From Clusia tigrina (Eukaryota; Arthropoda; Insecta; Diptera; Clusiidae), in the NCBI GenBank assembly GCA_920105625.2, contig OV050031.1:85693995-85757994 (forward strand): a stretch of DNA of 64,000 nucleotides, read 5' to 3'. Both the position numbers and the translations under genes were made by a program. Each line of letters begins with the position of its first letter. Position 1 is the first letter of the stretch. A model generated the notes under the pieces. That model was not told where the DNA came from and did no database searches. It saw only the letters and a program-made list of their open reading frames with translations. Of the stretch, positions 40,429 to 52,200 are shown in pieces.

Positions 40429-40816
40429 TACCCCTATCTGCCTCAGTCGGCGTCTCAGTCGAAGTCGCAGCCTCTGTCAGTGTCTTTGTAGGCGTCTCAG
40501 TCGCTGCCGCTGTCGATTGGGGGGTCTGCTGCCTTCTCTATGCCTATATCTACCCTTATCTGCCTCAGTCGGCGTCTCAGTCGGCGTCGCTGCCTCTGTC
40601 AGCCTCTCTGAATGCGTCTCAGTCGCTGCCGCTGTCGATTGGGGGGACTGCGCCCTTCTCTATGTCGATATCTACCCTATCTGCCTCAGTCGGCGTCTCA
40701 GCCTCTGTCAGAGATTCTGTAGGCGTCTCAGTTGTTCCCGCTGTCGATTGGGTTGTCTGCTGCCTTCTCTATGCCTATGTCTAACCATCTCTGCCTCAGT
40801 CAGTGTCTCAGTTAGC

Positions 40817-43800
40817 GTCGCAGCCTCTGTCAGCGTCTCTGTAGGCGTCTCAGTCGCTGCCGCTGTCGATTGTTGGGTCTGCTGCGTCTCTATGCCTATA
40901 TCTACCCCTACCTGCCTCAGTCGACGTCACAGTAGGCTTCTCAGCCTCTGTCAGCGTATCTGAATCCGTCTAAGTCGCTGCCGCTGTCGATTGGGGGGTC
41001 TTCTGCCTTCTCTATGCCTATATCTACCCCTATCTGCCTCAGTCGGCGTCTCAGTCGGCTCCTCAACCTCTGTCAGCGTCTCTGTGGGTGTATCAGTAGC
41101 TGCCGCTGTTGATTGGGGGGGTCTGCTGCCTTCTATATGCCTATATCTACTCTTATCTGCCTCAGTCGTCGTCTCAGTCGGCGTCGCAGCCTCTGTCAGC
41201 GTCTCTGAATGCGTGTCAGTCGCTACCGCTGTCGATTGGAGGGTCTGCTGCCTTTTCTATGCTTATATTTACCTCTATCTGCCTCAGTCGGTGTCACAGC
41301 GTCTATCAGCGTCTCTGTAGGCGTCTCAGTTGTTGCCGCTGTCGATTGGGTTCTCTGCTGCCTTGTCTATGCCTATTTCTAACCATCTCTGCCTCAGTCG
41401 GCGTCGCTGCGTCTGTCGGCGTCGCAACCTCTGTCGGCGTCGCAGCCTCTGTCAGCGTCGCAGCCTCTCTCACCGTCTCTGTAGGCGTCTCAGTCGCTGC
41501 CGCTGTCGATTGGGGGTCTGCTGCCTTCTCTATGCCTATATCTACCCCTACATGCCTCAGTCGGCGTCACAGTCAGCTTCTCAGCCTCTATCTGCGTCTT
41601 TGTAGGCGTCTCAGTTGTTGCAGCTGTCGATTGGAGGGTCTGCTGCCTTCTCTATGCCTATGTCTTCCCCTCTCTGCCTCAGTCGGCGTCTCAGTCGGCG
41701 TCGCAGCCACTGTCAGCGTCGCACCCTCTGTCAGCGTCTCGCTAGGCGTCTCAGTCGCTGCCGCGGTCGATTGGGGGTGTCTGCTGCTCTCTCTATGCCA
41801 ATATCTACCCCTATCTGCCTCAGTCGGCGTCGCAGCCTCTGTCAGCGTCTCTTTAGGCGTCTCAGTCGCTACCGCTGTCGATTGGGGGTCTGCTGATTTC
41901 TCTATGCCTATCTCTTCCCCTATCTGCCTCAGTCGGCGCCACAGTCGGCTTCGCAGCCTCTGTCAGCGTCTCTGTAGGTTTCTCAGTCGCTGCCGCTGTC
42001 GATTGGGGGGGGTCTGCTGCCATATCTATGCCAATATCTACCCTTATCTGCCTCAGTTGGCGTCTCAGTCGGCGTCTCAGTCGGCGTCGCAGCCTCTTTC
42101 AGCGTCTCTGTAGGCGTCTCAGTCGCTGCCGCTGTCGATATGGGGGGTCTGCTGCCTTATCTATGCCAATATCTACCCTTATCTGCCTCAGTCGGCGTCT
42201 CAGTCGGCGTCGCAGCCTCTGTCCGCGTCTCTGTAAGCGTCTCAGCGGCTGCCGCTGTCGATTGGGGGGTCTGCCACCTTCTCTATGCCTATATCTACCC
42301 CTATCTGCCTCAGTCGGCGTCTCTGTCGGCGTCGCAGCCTCTGTCAGCGTCTCTGTAGGCGTCTCAGTCGCTGCCGCTGTCGATTGTTGGGTCTGCTGCG
42401 TCTCTATGCCTATATCAACCCCTACCTGCCTCAGTCGACGTCACAGTAGGCTTCTCAGCCTCTGTCAGCGTATCTGAATCCGTCTAAGTCGCTGCCGCTG
42501 TCGATTGGGGGGGTCTTCTGCCTTCTCTATGCCTATATCTACCCCTATCTGCCTCAGTCGGCGTCTCAGTCGGCTCCTCAACCTCTGTCAGCGTCTCTGT
42601 GGGTGTATCAGTAGCTGCCGCTGTTGATTGGGGGGGTCTGCTGCCTTCTATATGCCTATATCTACTCTTATCTGCCTCAGTCGTCGTCTCAGTCGGCGTC
42701 GCAGCCTCTGTCAGCGTCTCTGAATGCGTGTCAGTCACTACCGCTGTCGATTGGAGGGTCTGCTGCCTTTTCTATGCTTATATTTACCTCTATCTGCCTC
42801 AGTCGGTGTCACAGCGTCTATCAGCGTCTCTGTAGGCGTCTCAGTTGTTGCCGCTGTCGATTGGGTTCTCTGCTGCCTTGTCTATGCCTATTTCTAACCA
42901 TCTCTGCCTCAGTCGGCGTCGCTGCGTCTGTCGGCGTCGCAACCTCTGTCGGCGTCGCAGCCTCTGTCAGCGTCGCAGCCTCTCTCACCGTCTCTGTAGG
43001 CGTCTCAGTCGCTGCCGCTGTCGATTGGGGGTCTGCTGCCTTCTCTATGCCTATATCTACCCCTACATGCCTCAGTCGGCGTCACAGTCAGCTTCTCAGC
43101 CTCTATCAGCGTCTTTGTAGGCGTCTCAGTTGTTGCAGCTGTCGATTGGAGGGTCTGCTGCCTTCTCTATGCCTATGTCTACCCCTCTCTGCCTCAGTCG
43201 GCGTCTCAGTCGGCGTCGCAGCCACTGTCAGCGTCGCACCCTCTGTCAGCGTCTCGCTAGGCGTCTCAGTCGCTGCCGCGGTCGATTGGGGGTGTCTGCT
43301 GCTCTCTCTATGCCAATATCTACCCCTATCTGCCTCAGTCGGCGTCGCAGCCTCTGTCAGCGTCTCTTTAGGCGTCTCAGTCGCTACCGCTGTCGATTGG
43401 GGGTCTGCTGATTTCTCTATGCCTATCTCTTCCCCTATCTGCCTCAGTCGGCGCCACAGTCGGCTTCGCAGCCTCTGTCAGCGTCTCTGTAGGTTTCTCA
43501 GTCGCTGCCGCTGTCGATTGGGGGGGGGTCTGCTGCCATATCTATGCCAATATCTACCCTTATCTGCCTCAGTTGGCGTCTCAGTCGGCGTCTCAGTCGG
43601 CGTCGCAGCCTCTTTCAGCGTCTCTGTAGGCGTCTCAGTCGCTGCCGCTGTCGATATGGGGGGTCTGCTGCCTTATCTATGCCAATATCTACCCTTATCT
43701 GCCTCAGTCGGCGTCTCAGTCGGCGTCGCAGCCTCTGTCCGCGTCTCTGTAGGCGTCTCAGCGGCTGCCGCTGTCGATTGGGGGGTCTGCCACCTTCTCT

Positions 43801-43845
43801 ATGCCTATATCTACCCCTATCTGCCTCAGTCGGCGTCTCAGTCGG
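40817..43845. repeat. 1,515-bp tandem duplication
   Basis: Copies at about 40,817-42,330 and 42,331-43,845 are adjacent and share TCTAAGTCGCTGCC, GGCTCCTCAACC, CTTCTATATGCC, CGCGGTCGATTGG and GATATGGGGGG variants in the same order. The offset moves from 1,514 to 1,516 only at G runs, so point changes are very few and the duplication looks recent. Confidence 0.85.
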
Positions 43846-43999
43846 CGTCGCAGCCTCTTTCAGCGTCTCTGTAGGCGTCTCAGCCGCTGCCGCTGTCGAT
43901 TGGGGGGTCTGCCACCTTCTCTATGCCTATATCTACCCCTATCTGCCTCAGTCGGCGTCTCTGTCGGCGTCGCAGCCCCTTTCAGCGTCTCTGTAGGCG

Positions 44000-46900
44000 T
44001 CTCAGTCGCTGCCGCTGTCGATTGGGGGGTCTGCTGCCAACTGTATGCCTATATCTACCCCTATCTGCCTCAGTCGGCATCTCAGTCGGCCTCGCAGCCT
44101 CTATCAGCGTCTCTTTAGGCGTCTCAGTTGTTGCCGCTGTCGATTGGTGGGTCAGCTGCCTTCTCTATGCCTATATCTACCACCACCTGCCTCAGTCGGC
44201 GTCACAGTCGGCTTCGCGGCCTCTGTCAGCGTCTCTGTAGTCGTCTCAGCCGCTGCCGCTATCGATTGGGGGTTCTGCAGCGTTCTCTATGCCTATATCT
44301 ACCCCTATCTGCCTCAGTCGGCGTCTCAGTCGAAGTCGCAGCCTCTGTCAGCGTCTTTGTAGGCGTCTCAGTCGCTGCCGCTGTCGATTGGGGGGTCTGC
44401 TGCCTTCTCTATGCCTATATTTACCTCTATCAGCCTCAGTCGGCATCTCAGTCGGCGTCGCAGCCTCTATCAGCGTCTCTGTAGGCGTCTCAGTTGTTGC
44501 CGCTGTCGATTGGGGGGTCTGCTGCCTTCTCTATGCCTATATCTACCCCTACCTGCCTCAGTCGCCGTCACAGTCGGCTTCGCAGCCTCTGTCAGCGTCT
44601 CTGAATGCGTCTCAGTCGCTGCCGCTGTCGATTGGGGGGTCTGCTGCCTTATCTATGTCTATATCTACCCTATCTGCCTCAGTCGGCGTCTCAGCCTCTG
44701 TCAGAGATTCTGTAGGCGTCTCAGTTGTTGCCGCTGTCGATTGGGTTGTCTGCTGCCTTCTCTATGCCTATGTCTAACCATCTCTGCCTCAGTCGGTGTC
44801 TCAGTCAGCGTGGCAGCCTCTGTCAGCGTCTCTGTAGGCGTCTCAGTCGCTGCCGCTGTCGATTGTTGGGTCTGCTGCGTCTCTATGCCTATATCTAGCC
44901 CTACCTGCCTCAGTCGACGTCACCGTAGGCTTCTCAGCCTCTGTCAGCGTCTCTGTATTTGTCTCAGTCGCTGCCGCTGTCGATTGGGGGGTCTGCTGCC
45001 TTCTCAATGCCTATATCTACCCTTATCTGCCTCAGTCGTCGTCTCAGTCGGCGTCGCAGCCTCTTACAGCGTCTCTGAATGCGTGTCAGTCGCTACCGCT
45101 GTCGATTGGAGGGTCGGATGCCTTCTCTATGCCTATATCTACTCCTATCTGCCTCAGTCGGAGTCTCAGTCGGCATCGCAGCTTCTGTCAGCGTCTCTGT
45201 AGGCGTCTCAGTCGCTGCCGCTGTCGATTAGGGGGTCTGCTGCCTTCTCAATGCCTATATCTACCCTTATCTGCCTCAGTCGTCGTCTCAGTCGGCGTCG
45301 CAGCGTCTGTCAGTGTCTCTGAATGCGTCTCAGTCGCTGCCGCTGTCGATTGGGGGGTCTGATGCCTTCTCTATGCCAATATCTACCCTTATCTGCCTTA
45401 GTCGGCGTATCAGTCGGCGTCACAGCCTCTGTCAGCGTCTCTGAATGCGTCTCAGTCACTGCCGCTGTCGATTGGGGGGTCTGCTGCCTTCTCTATGTCA
45501 ATATCTACCCTATCTGCCTCAGTCGGCGTCTCAGCCTCTGTCAGAGATTCTGTAGGCGTCTCAGTTGTTGCCGCTGTCGATTGGGTTGTCTGCTGCCTTC
45601 TCTATGCCTATGTCTAACCATCTCTGCCTCAGTCGGTGTCTCAGTCGGCATCGCAGCCTCTGTCAGCGTCTCTGTAGGCGTCTCAGTCGCTGCCGCTGTC
45701 GATTAGGGGGTCTGCTGCCTTCTCAATGCCTATATCTACCCTTATCTGCCTCAGTAGTCGTCTCAGTCGGCGTCGCAGCGTCTGTCAGCGTCTCTGAATG
45801 CGTCTCAGTCGCTGCCGCTGTCGATTGGGGGGTCTGCTGCCTTCTCTATGCCAATATCAACCCTTATCTGCCTCAGTAGGCGCCTCAGTCGGCGTCACAG
45901 CCTCTGTCAGCGTCTCTGAATGCGTCTCAATCACTGCCGCTGTCGATTGGAGGGTCTGATGCCTTCTCTATGCCTATATCTTCCCCTACCTGCCTCAGTC
46001 GGAGTCTCAGTCGGCATTGCAGCCTCTGTCAGCGTCTATGTAGGCGTCTCAGTCGCTGCCGCCGACGATTGGGGGGTCTGCTGCCAAATGTATGCCTATA
46101 TCTACCCCTATCTGCCTCAGTCGGCATCTCAGTTGGCCTCGCAGCCTCTATCAGCGTCTCTGTAGGCGTCTCAGCTGTTGCCGCTGTCGATTGGTGGGTC
46201 AGCTGCCTTCTCTATGCCTATATCTACCACCACCTGCCTCAGTCGGCGTCACAGTCGGCTTCGCGGCCTCTGTCAGCGTCTCTGTAGGCGTCTCTTTAGG
46301 CGTCTCAGCCGCTGCCGCTATCGATTGGGGGTTCTGCAGCGTTCTCTATGCCTATATCTACCCCTATCTGCCTCAGTCGGCGTCTCAGTCGAAGTCGCAG
46401 CCTCTGTCAGTGTCTTTGTAGGCGTGTCAGTCGCTGCCGCTGTCGATTGGGGGGTCTGCTGCCTTCTCTATGCCTATATCTACCCTTATCTGCCTCAGAC
46501 GGCGTCTCAGTCGGCGTCGCTGCCTCTGTCAGCCTCTCTGAATGCGTCTCAGTCGCTGCCGCTGTCGATTGGGGGGACTGCGCCCTTCTCTATGTCGATA
46601 TCTACCCTATCTGCCTCAGTCGGCGTCTCAGCCTCTGTCAGAGATTCTGTAGGCGTCTCAGTTGTTGCCGCTGTCGATTGGGTTTGTCTGCTGCCTTCTC
46701 TATGCCTATGTCTAACCATCTCTGCCTCAGTCAGTGTCTCAGTTAGCGTCGCAGCCTCTGTCAGCGTCTCTGTAGGCGTCTCAGTCGCTGCCGCTGTCGA
46801 TTGGGGGTCTGCTGATTTCTCTATGCCTATCTCTTCCCCTATCTGCCTCAGTCGGCGCCACAGTCGGCTTCGCAGCCTCTGTCAGCGTCTCTGTAGGTTT

Positions 46901-48316
46901 CTCAGTCGCTGCCGCTGTCGATTGGGGGGGGGGTCTGCTGCCTTATCTATGCCAATATCTACCCTTATCTGCCTCAGTTGGCGTCTCAGTCGGCGTCTCA
47001 GTCGGCGTCGCAGCCTCTTTCAGCGTCTCTGTAGGCGTCTCAGACGCTGCCGCTGTCGATTGGGGGGTCCGCTGCCTTCTCTATGCCAATATCTAGCCCT
47101 CTCTGCCTTAGTTGGCGTCTCAGTCGGCGTCGCAGCCTCTGTCAGCGTCTCTGTAGGCGTCTCAGTCGCTGCCGCTGTTGATTGGGGGGTCTGCTGCCTT
47201 CTCTTTGCCTATATTTACCTCTATCAGCCTCAGTCGGCATCCCAGTCGGCGTCGCAGCCTCTATCAGCGTCTCTGTAGGCGTCTCAGTTGTTGCCGCTGT
47301 CGATTGGGGGGTCTGCTGCCTTCTCTATGCCTATATCTACCCCTACCTGCCTCAGTCGCCGTCACAGTCGGCTTCGCAGCCTCTGTCAGCGTCTCTGTAG
47401 GTGTCTAAGTCGCCACCGCTGTCGATTGGGGGTTCTGCTGCCTTCTCTTTGGCTATATCTACCCCTATCTGCCTCAGTTCGCGTCACAGTCGGCTTCTCA
47501 GCCTCTGTCAGCGTCTCTGTAGGCGTCTCAGTTGTTGCCGCTGTCGATATGGGGGGTCTGCTGCCTTATCTATGCCAATATCTACCCTTATCTGCCTCAG
47601 TCGGCGTCTCAGTCGGCGTCGCAGCCTCTGTCCGCGTCTCTGTAGGCGTCTCAGCCGCTGCCGCTGTCGATTGGGGGGTCTGCCACCTTCTCTATGCCTA
47701 TATCTACCCCTATCTGCCTCAGTCGGCGTCTCAGTCGGCGTCGCAGCCTCTTTCAGCGTCTCTGTAGGCGTTTCAGCCGCTGCCGCTGTCGATTGGGGGG
47801 TCTGCCACCTTCTCTATGCCTATATCTACCCCTTTCTGCCTCAGTCGGCGTCTCTGTCGGCGTCGCAGCCCCTTTCAGCGTCTCTGTAGGCGTCTCAGTC
47901 GCTGCCGCTGTCGATTGGGGGGTCCGCTGCCTTCTCTATGCCAATATCTAGCCCTCTCTGCCTTCGTCGGCGTCTCAGTCGGCGTCGCAGCCTCTGTCAG
48001 CGTCTCTGTAGGCGTCTCAGTCGCTGCCGCTCTTGATTGGGGGTCTGCTGCCTTCTCTTTGCCTATATTTACCTCTATCAGCCTCAGTCGGCATCTCAGT
48101 CGGCGTCGCAGCCTCTATCAGCGTCTCTGTAGGCGTCTCAGTTATTGCCGCTGGCGATTGGGGGGTCTGTTGCCTTCTCTATGCCTATATCTACCCCTAC
48201 CTGCCTCAGTCGCCGTCACAGTCGGCTTCGCAGCCTCTGTCAGCGTCTCTGTAGGTGTCTAAGTCGCCACCGCTGTCGATTGGGGGTTCTGCTGCCTTCT
48301 CTTTGGCTATATCTAC
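44000..48316. repeat. Array block D, copy 1 (sister of the retroelement-bearing copy)
   Basis: It matches 49,246-54,573. The offset is 5,246 bp (exactly 43 x 122) from about 44,000 to 46,792, then 6,258 and 6,257 bp to 48,316. The change of offset marks a 1,012-bp segment absent here. The end, TTTGGCTATATCTAC at 48,302-48,316 followed by CCCTACCTGCC, is the uninterrupted counterpart of the insertion point at 54,573/54,574. Confidence 0.88.
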
Positions 48317-49245
48317 CCCTACCTGCCTCAGTTGGCGTCACAGTCGGCATCGCAGCCTCTGTCAGCGTCTCTGTAGGCGTCTCAGTCGCTGCGGCTGTCG
48401 ATTAGGGGGTCTGCTGCCTTCTCAATGCCTATATCTACCCTTATCTGTCTCAGTCGTCGTCTCAGTCGGCGTCGCAGCGTCTGTCAGCGTCTCTGAATGC
48501 GTCTCAGTCGCTGCCGCTGTCGATTGGGGGGTCTGCTGCCTTCTCTATGCCAATATCAACCCTTATCTGCCTCAGTAGGCGCCTCAGTCGGCGTCACAGC
48601 CTCTGTCAGCGTCTCTGAATGCGTCTCAATCACTGCCGCTGTCGATTGGAGGGTCTGATGCCTTCTCTATGCCTATATCTTCCCCTACCTGCCTCAGTCG
48701 GAGTCTCAGTCGGCATTGCAGCCTCTGTCAGCGTCTATGTAGGCGTCTCAGTCGCTGCCGCCGACGATTGGGGGGTCTGCTGCCAAATGTATGCCTATAT
48801 CTACCCCTATCTGCCTCAGTCGGCATCTCAGTTGGCCTCGCAGCCTCTATCAGCGTCTCTGTAGGCGTCTCAGCTGTTGCCGCTGTCGATTGGTGGGTCA
48901 GCTGCCTTCTCTATGCCTATATCTACCACCACCTGCCTCAGTCGGCGTCACAGTCGGCTTCGCGGCCTCTGTCAGCGTCTCTGTAGGCGTCTCTTTAGGC
49001 GTCTCAGCCGCTGCCGCTATCGATTGGGGGTTCTGCAGCGTTCTCTATGCCTATATCTACCCCTATCTACCTCAGTCGGCGTCTCAGTCGAAGTCGCAGC
49101 CTCTGTCAGTGTCTTTGTAGGCGTCTCAGTCGCTGCCGCTGTCGATTGGGGGGTCTGCTGCCTTCTCTATGCCTATATCTACCCTTATCTGCCTCAGACG
49201 GCGTCTCAGTCGGCGTCGCTGCCTCTGTCAGCCTCTCTGAATGCG

Positions 49246-52200
49246 TCTCAGTCGCTGCCGCTGTCGATTGGGGGGTCTGCTGCCAACTGTATGCCTATAT
49301 CTACCCCTATCTGCCTCAGTCGGCATCTCAGTCGGCCTCGCAGCCTCTATCAGCGTCTCTTTAGGCGTCTCAGTTGTTGCCGCTGTCGATTGGTGGGTCA
49401 GCTGCCTTCTCTATGCCTATATCTACCACCACCTGCCTCAGTCGGCGTCACAGTCGGCTTCGCGGCCTCTGTCAGCGTCTCTGTAGTCGTCTCAGCCGCT
49501 GCCGCTATCGATTGGGGGTTCTGCAGCGTTCTCTATGCCTATATCTACCCCTATCTGCCTCAGTCGGCGTCTCAGTCGAAGTCGCAGCCTCTGTCAGCGT
49601 CTTTGTAGGCGTCTCAGTCGCTGCCGCTGTCGATTGGGGGGTCTGCTGCCTTCTCTATGCCTATATTTACCTCTATCTGCCTCAGTCGGCATCTCAGTCG
49701 GCGTCGCAGCCTCTATCAGCGTCTCTGTAGGCGTCTCAGTTGTTGCCGCTGTCGATTGGGGGGTCTGCTGCCTTCTCTATGCCTATATCTACCCCTACCT
49801 GCCTCAGTCGGCGTCACAGTCGGCTTCGCAGCCTCTGTCAGCGTCTCTGAATGCGTCTCAGTCGCTGCCGCTGTCGATTGGGGGGTCTGCTGCCTTATCT
49901 ATGTCTATATCTACCCTATCTGCCTCAGTCGGCGTCTCAGCCTCTGTCAGAGATTCTGTAGGCGTCTCAGTTGTTGCCGCTGTCGATTGGGTTGTCTGCT
50001 GCCTTCTCTATGCCTATGTCTAACCATCTCTGCCTCAGTCGGTGTCTCAGTCAGCGTGGCAGCCTCTGTCAGCGTCTCTGTAGGCGTCTCAGTCGCTGCC
50101 GCTGTCGATTGTTGGGTCTGCTGCGTCTCTATGCCTATATCTAGCCCTACCTGCCTCAGTCGACGTCACCGTAGGCTTCTCAGCCTCTGTCAGCGTCTCT
50201 GTATTTGTCTCAGTCGCTGCCGCTGTCGATTGGGGGGTCTGCTGCCTTCTCTATGCCTATATCTACCCTTATCTGCCTCAGTCGTCGTCTCAGTCGGCGT
50301 CGCAGCCTCTTACAGCGTCTCTGAATGCGTGTCAGTCGCTACCGCTGTCGATTGGAGGGTCGGATGCCTTCTCTATGCCTATATCTACTCCTATCTGCCT
50401 CAGTCGGAGTCTCAGTCGGCATCGCAGCTTCTGTCAGCGTCTCTGTAGGCGTCTCAGTCGCTGCCGCTGTCGATTAGGGGGTCTGCTGCCTTCTCAATGC
50501 CTATATCTACCCTTATCTGCCTCAGTCGTCGTCTCAGTCGGCGTCGCAGCGTCTGTCAGTGTCTCTGAATGCGTCTCAATCGCTGCCGCTGTCGATTGGG
50601 GGGTCTGATGCCTTCTCTATGCCAATATCTACCCTTATCTGCCTTAGTCGGCGTATCAGTCGGCGTCACAGCCTCTGTCAGCGTCTCTGAATGCGTCTCA
50701 GTCACTGCCGCTGTCGATTGGGGGGTCTGCTGCCTTCTCTATGTCAATATCTACCCTATCTGCCTCAGTCGGCGTCTCAGCCTCTGTCAGAGATTCTGTA
50801 GGCGTCTCAGTTGTTGCCGCTGTCGATTGGGTTGTCTGCTGCCTTCTCTATGCCTATGTCTAACCATCTCTGCCTCAGTCGGTGTCTCAGTCGGCATCGC
50901 AGCCTCTGTCAGCGTCTCTGTAGGCGTCTCAGTCGCTGCCGCTGTCGATTAGGGGGTCTGCTGCCTTCTCAATGCCTATATCTACCCTTATCTGCCTCAG
51001 TAGTCGTCTCAGTCGGCGTCGCAGCGTCTGTCAGCGTCTCTGAATGCGTCTCAGTCGCTGCCGCTGTCGATTGGGGGGTCTGCTGCCTTCTCTATGCCAA
51101 TATCAACCCTTATCTGCCTCAGTAGGCGCCTCAGTCGGCGTCACAGCCTCTGTCAGCGTCTCTGAATGCGTCTCAATCACTGCCGCTGTCGATTGGAGGG
51201 TCTGATGCCTTCTCTATGCCTATATCTTCCCCTACCTGCCTCAGTCGGAGTCTCAGTCGGCATTGCAGCCTCTGTCAGCGTCTATGTAGGCGTCTCAGTC
51301 GCTGCCGCCGACGATTGGGGGGTCTGCTGCCAAATGTATGCCTATATCTACCCCTATCTGCCTCAGTCGGCATCTCAGTTGGCCTCGCAGCCTCTATCAG
51401 CGTCTCTGTAGGCGTCTCAGCTGTTGCCGCTGTCGATTGGTGGGTCAGCTGCCTTCTCTATGCCTATATCTACCACCACCTGCCTCAGTCGGCGTCACAG
51501 TCGGCTTCGCGGCCTCTGTCAGCGTCTCTGTAGGCGTCTCTTTAGGCGTCTCAGCCGCTGCCGCTATCGATTGGGGGTTCTGCAGCGTTCTCTATGCCTA
51601 TATCTACCCCTATCTGCCTCAGTCGGCGTCTCAGTCGAAGTCGCAGCCTCTGTCAGTGTCTTTGTAGGCGTGTCAGTCGCTGCCGCTGTCGATTGGGGGG
51701 TCTGCTGCCTTCTCTATGCCTATATCTACCCTTATCTGCCTCAGACGGCGTCTCAGTCGGCGTCGCTGCCTCTGTCAGCCTCTCTGAATGCGTCTCAGTC
51801 GCTGCCGCTGTCGATTGGGGGGACTGCGCCCTTCTCTATGTCGATGTCTACCCTATCTGCCTCAGTCGGCGTCTCAGCCTCTGTCAGAGATTCTGTAGGC
51901 GTCTCAGTTGTTGCCGCTGTCGATTGGGTTTGTCTGCTGCCTTCTCTATGCCTATGTCTAACCATCTCTGCCTCAGTCAGTGTCTCAGTTAGCGTCGCAG
52001 CCTCTGTCAGCGTCTCTGTAGGCGTCTCAGTCGCTGCCGCTGTCGATTGTTGGGTCTGCTGCGTCTCTATGCCTATATCTACCCCTACCTGCCTCATTCG
52101 ACGTCACAGTAGGCTTCTCAGCCTCTGTCAGCGTATCTGAATCCGTCTCAGTCGCTGCCGCTGTCGATTGGGGGGTCTTCTGCCTTCTCTATGCCTATAT

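Noticed and set aside
42624..43874. Longest + strand frame in the array, 416 codons, Ser/Val/Leu/Arg-rich
   Set aside because: It is satellite sequence read in changing phase. The monomer length is not a multiple of 3, the same DNA is open in other frames too, and low A content explains the lack of stops. No domain, signal or codon constraint is visible.
51795..52097. Minus-strand frames rich in Thr, Pro and Glu (TETPTEA-like repeats), mucin-like in look
   Set aside because: These are the complement of the GTCTCAGTCGGC 12-mers and break every few monomers through phase change. They are short and scattered, with no consistent start.
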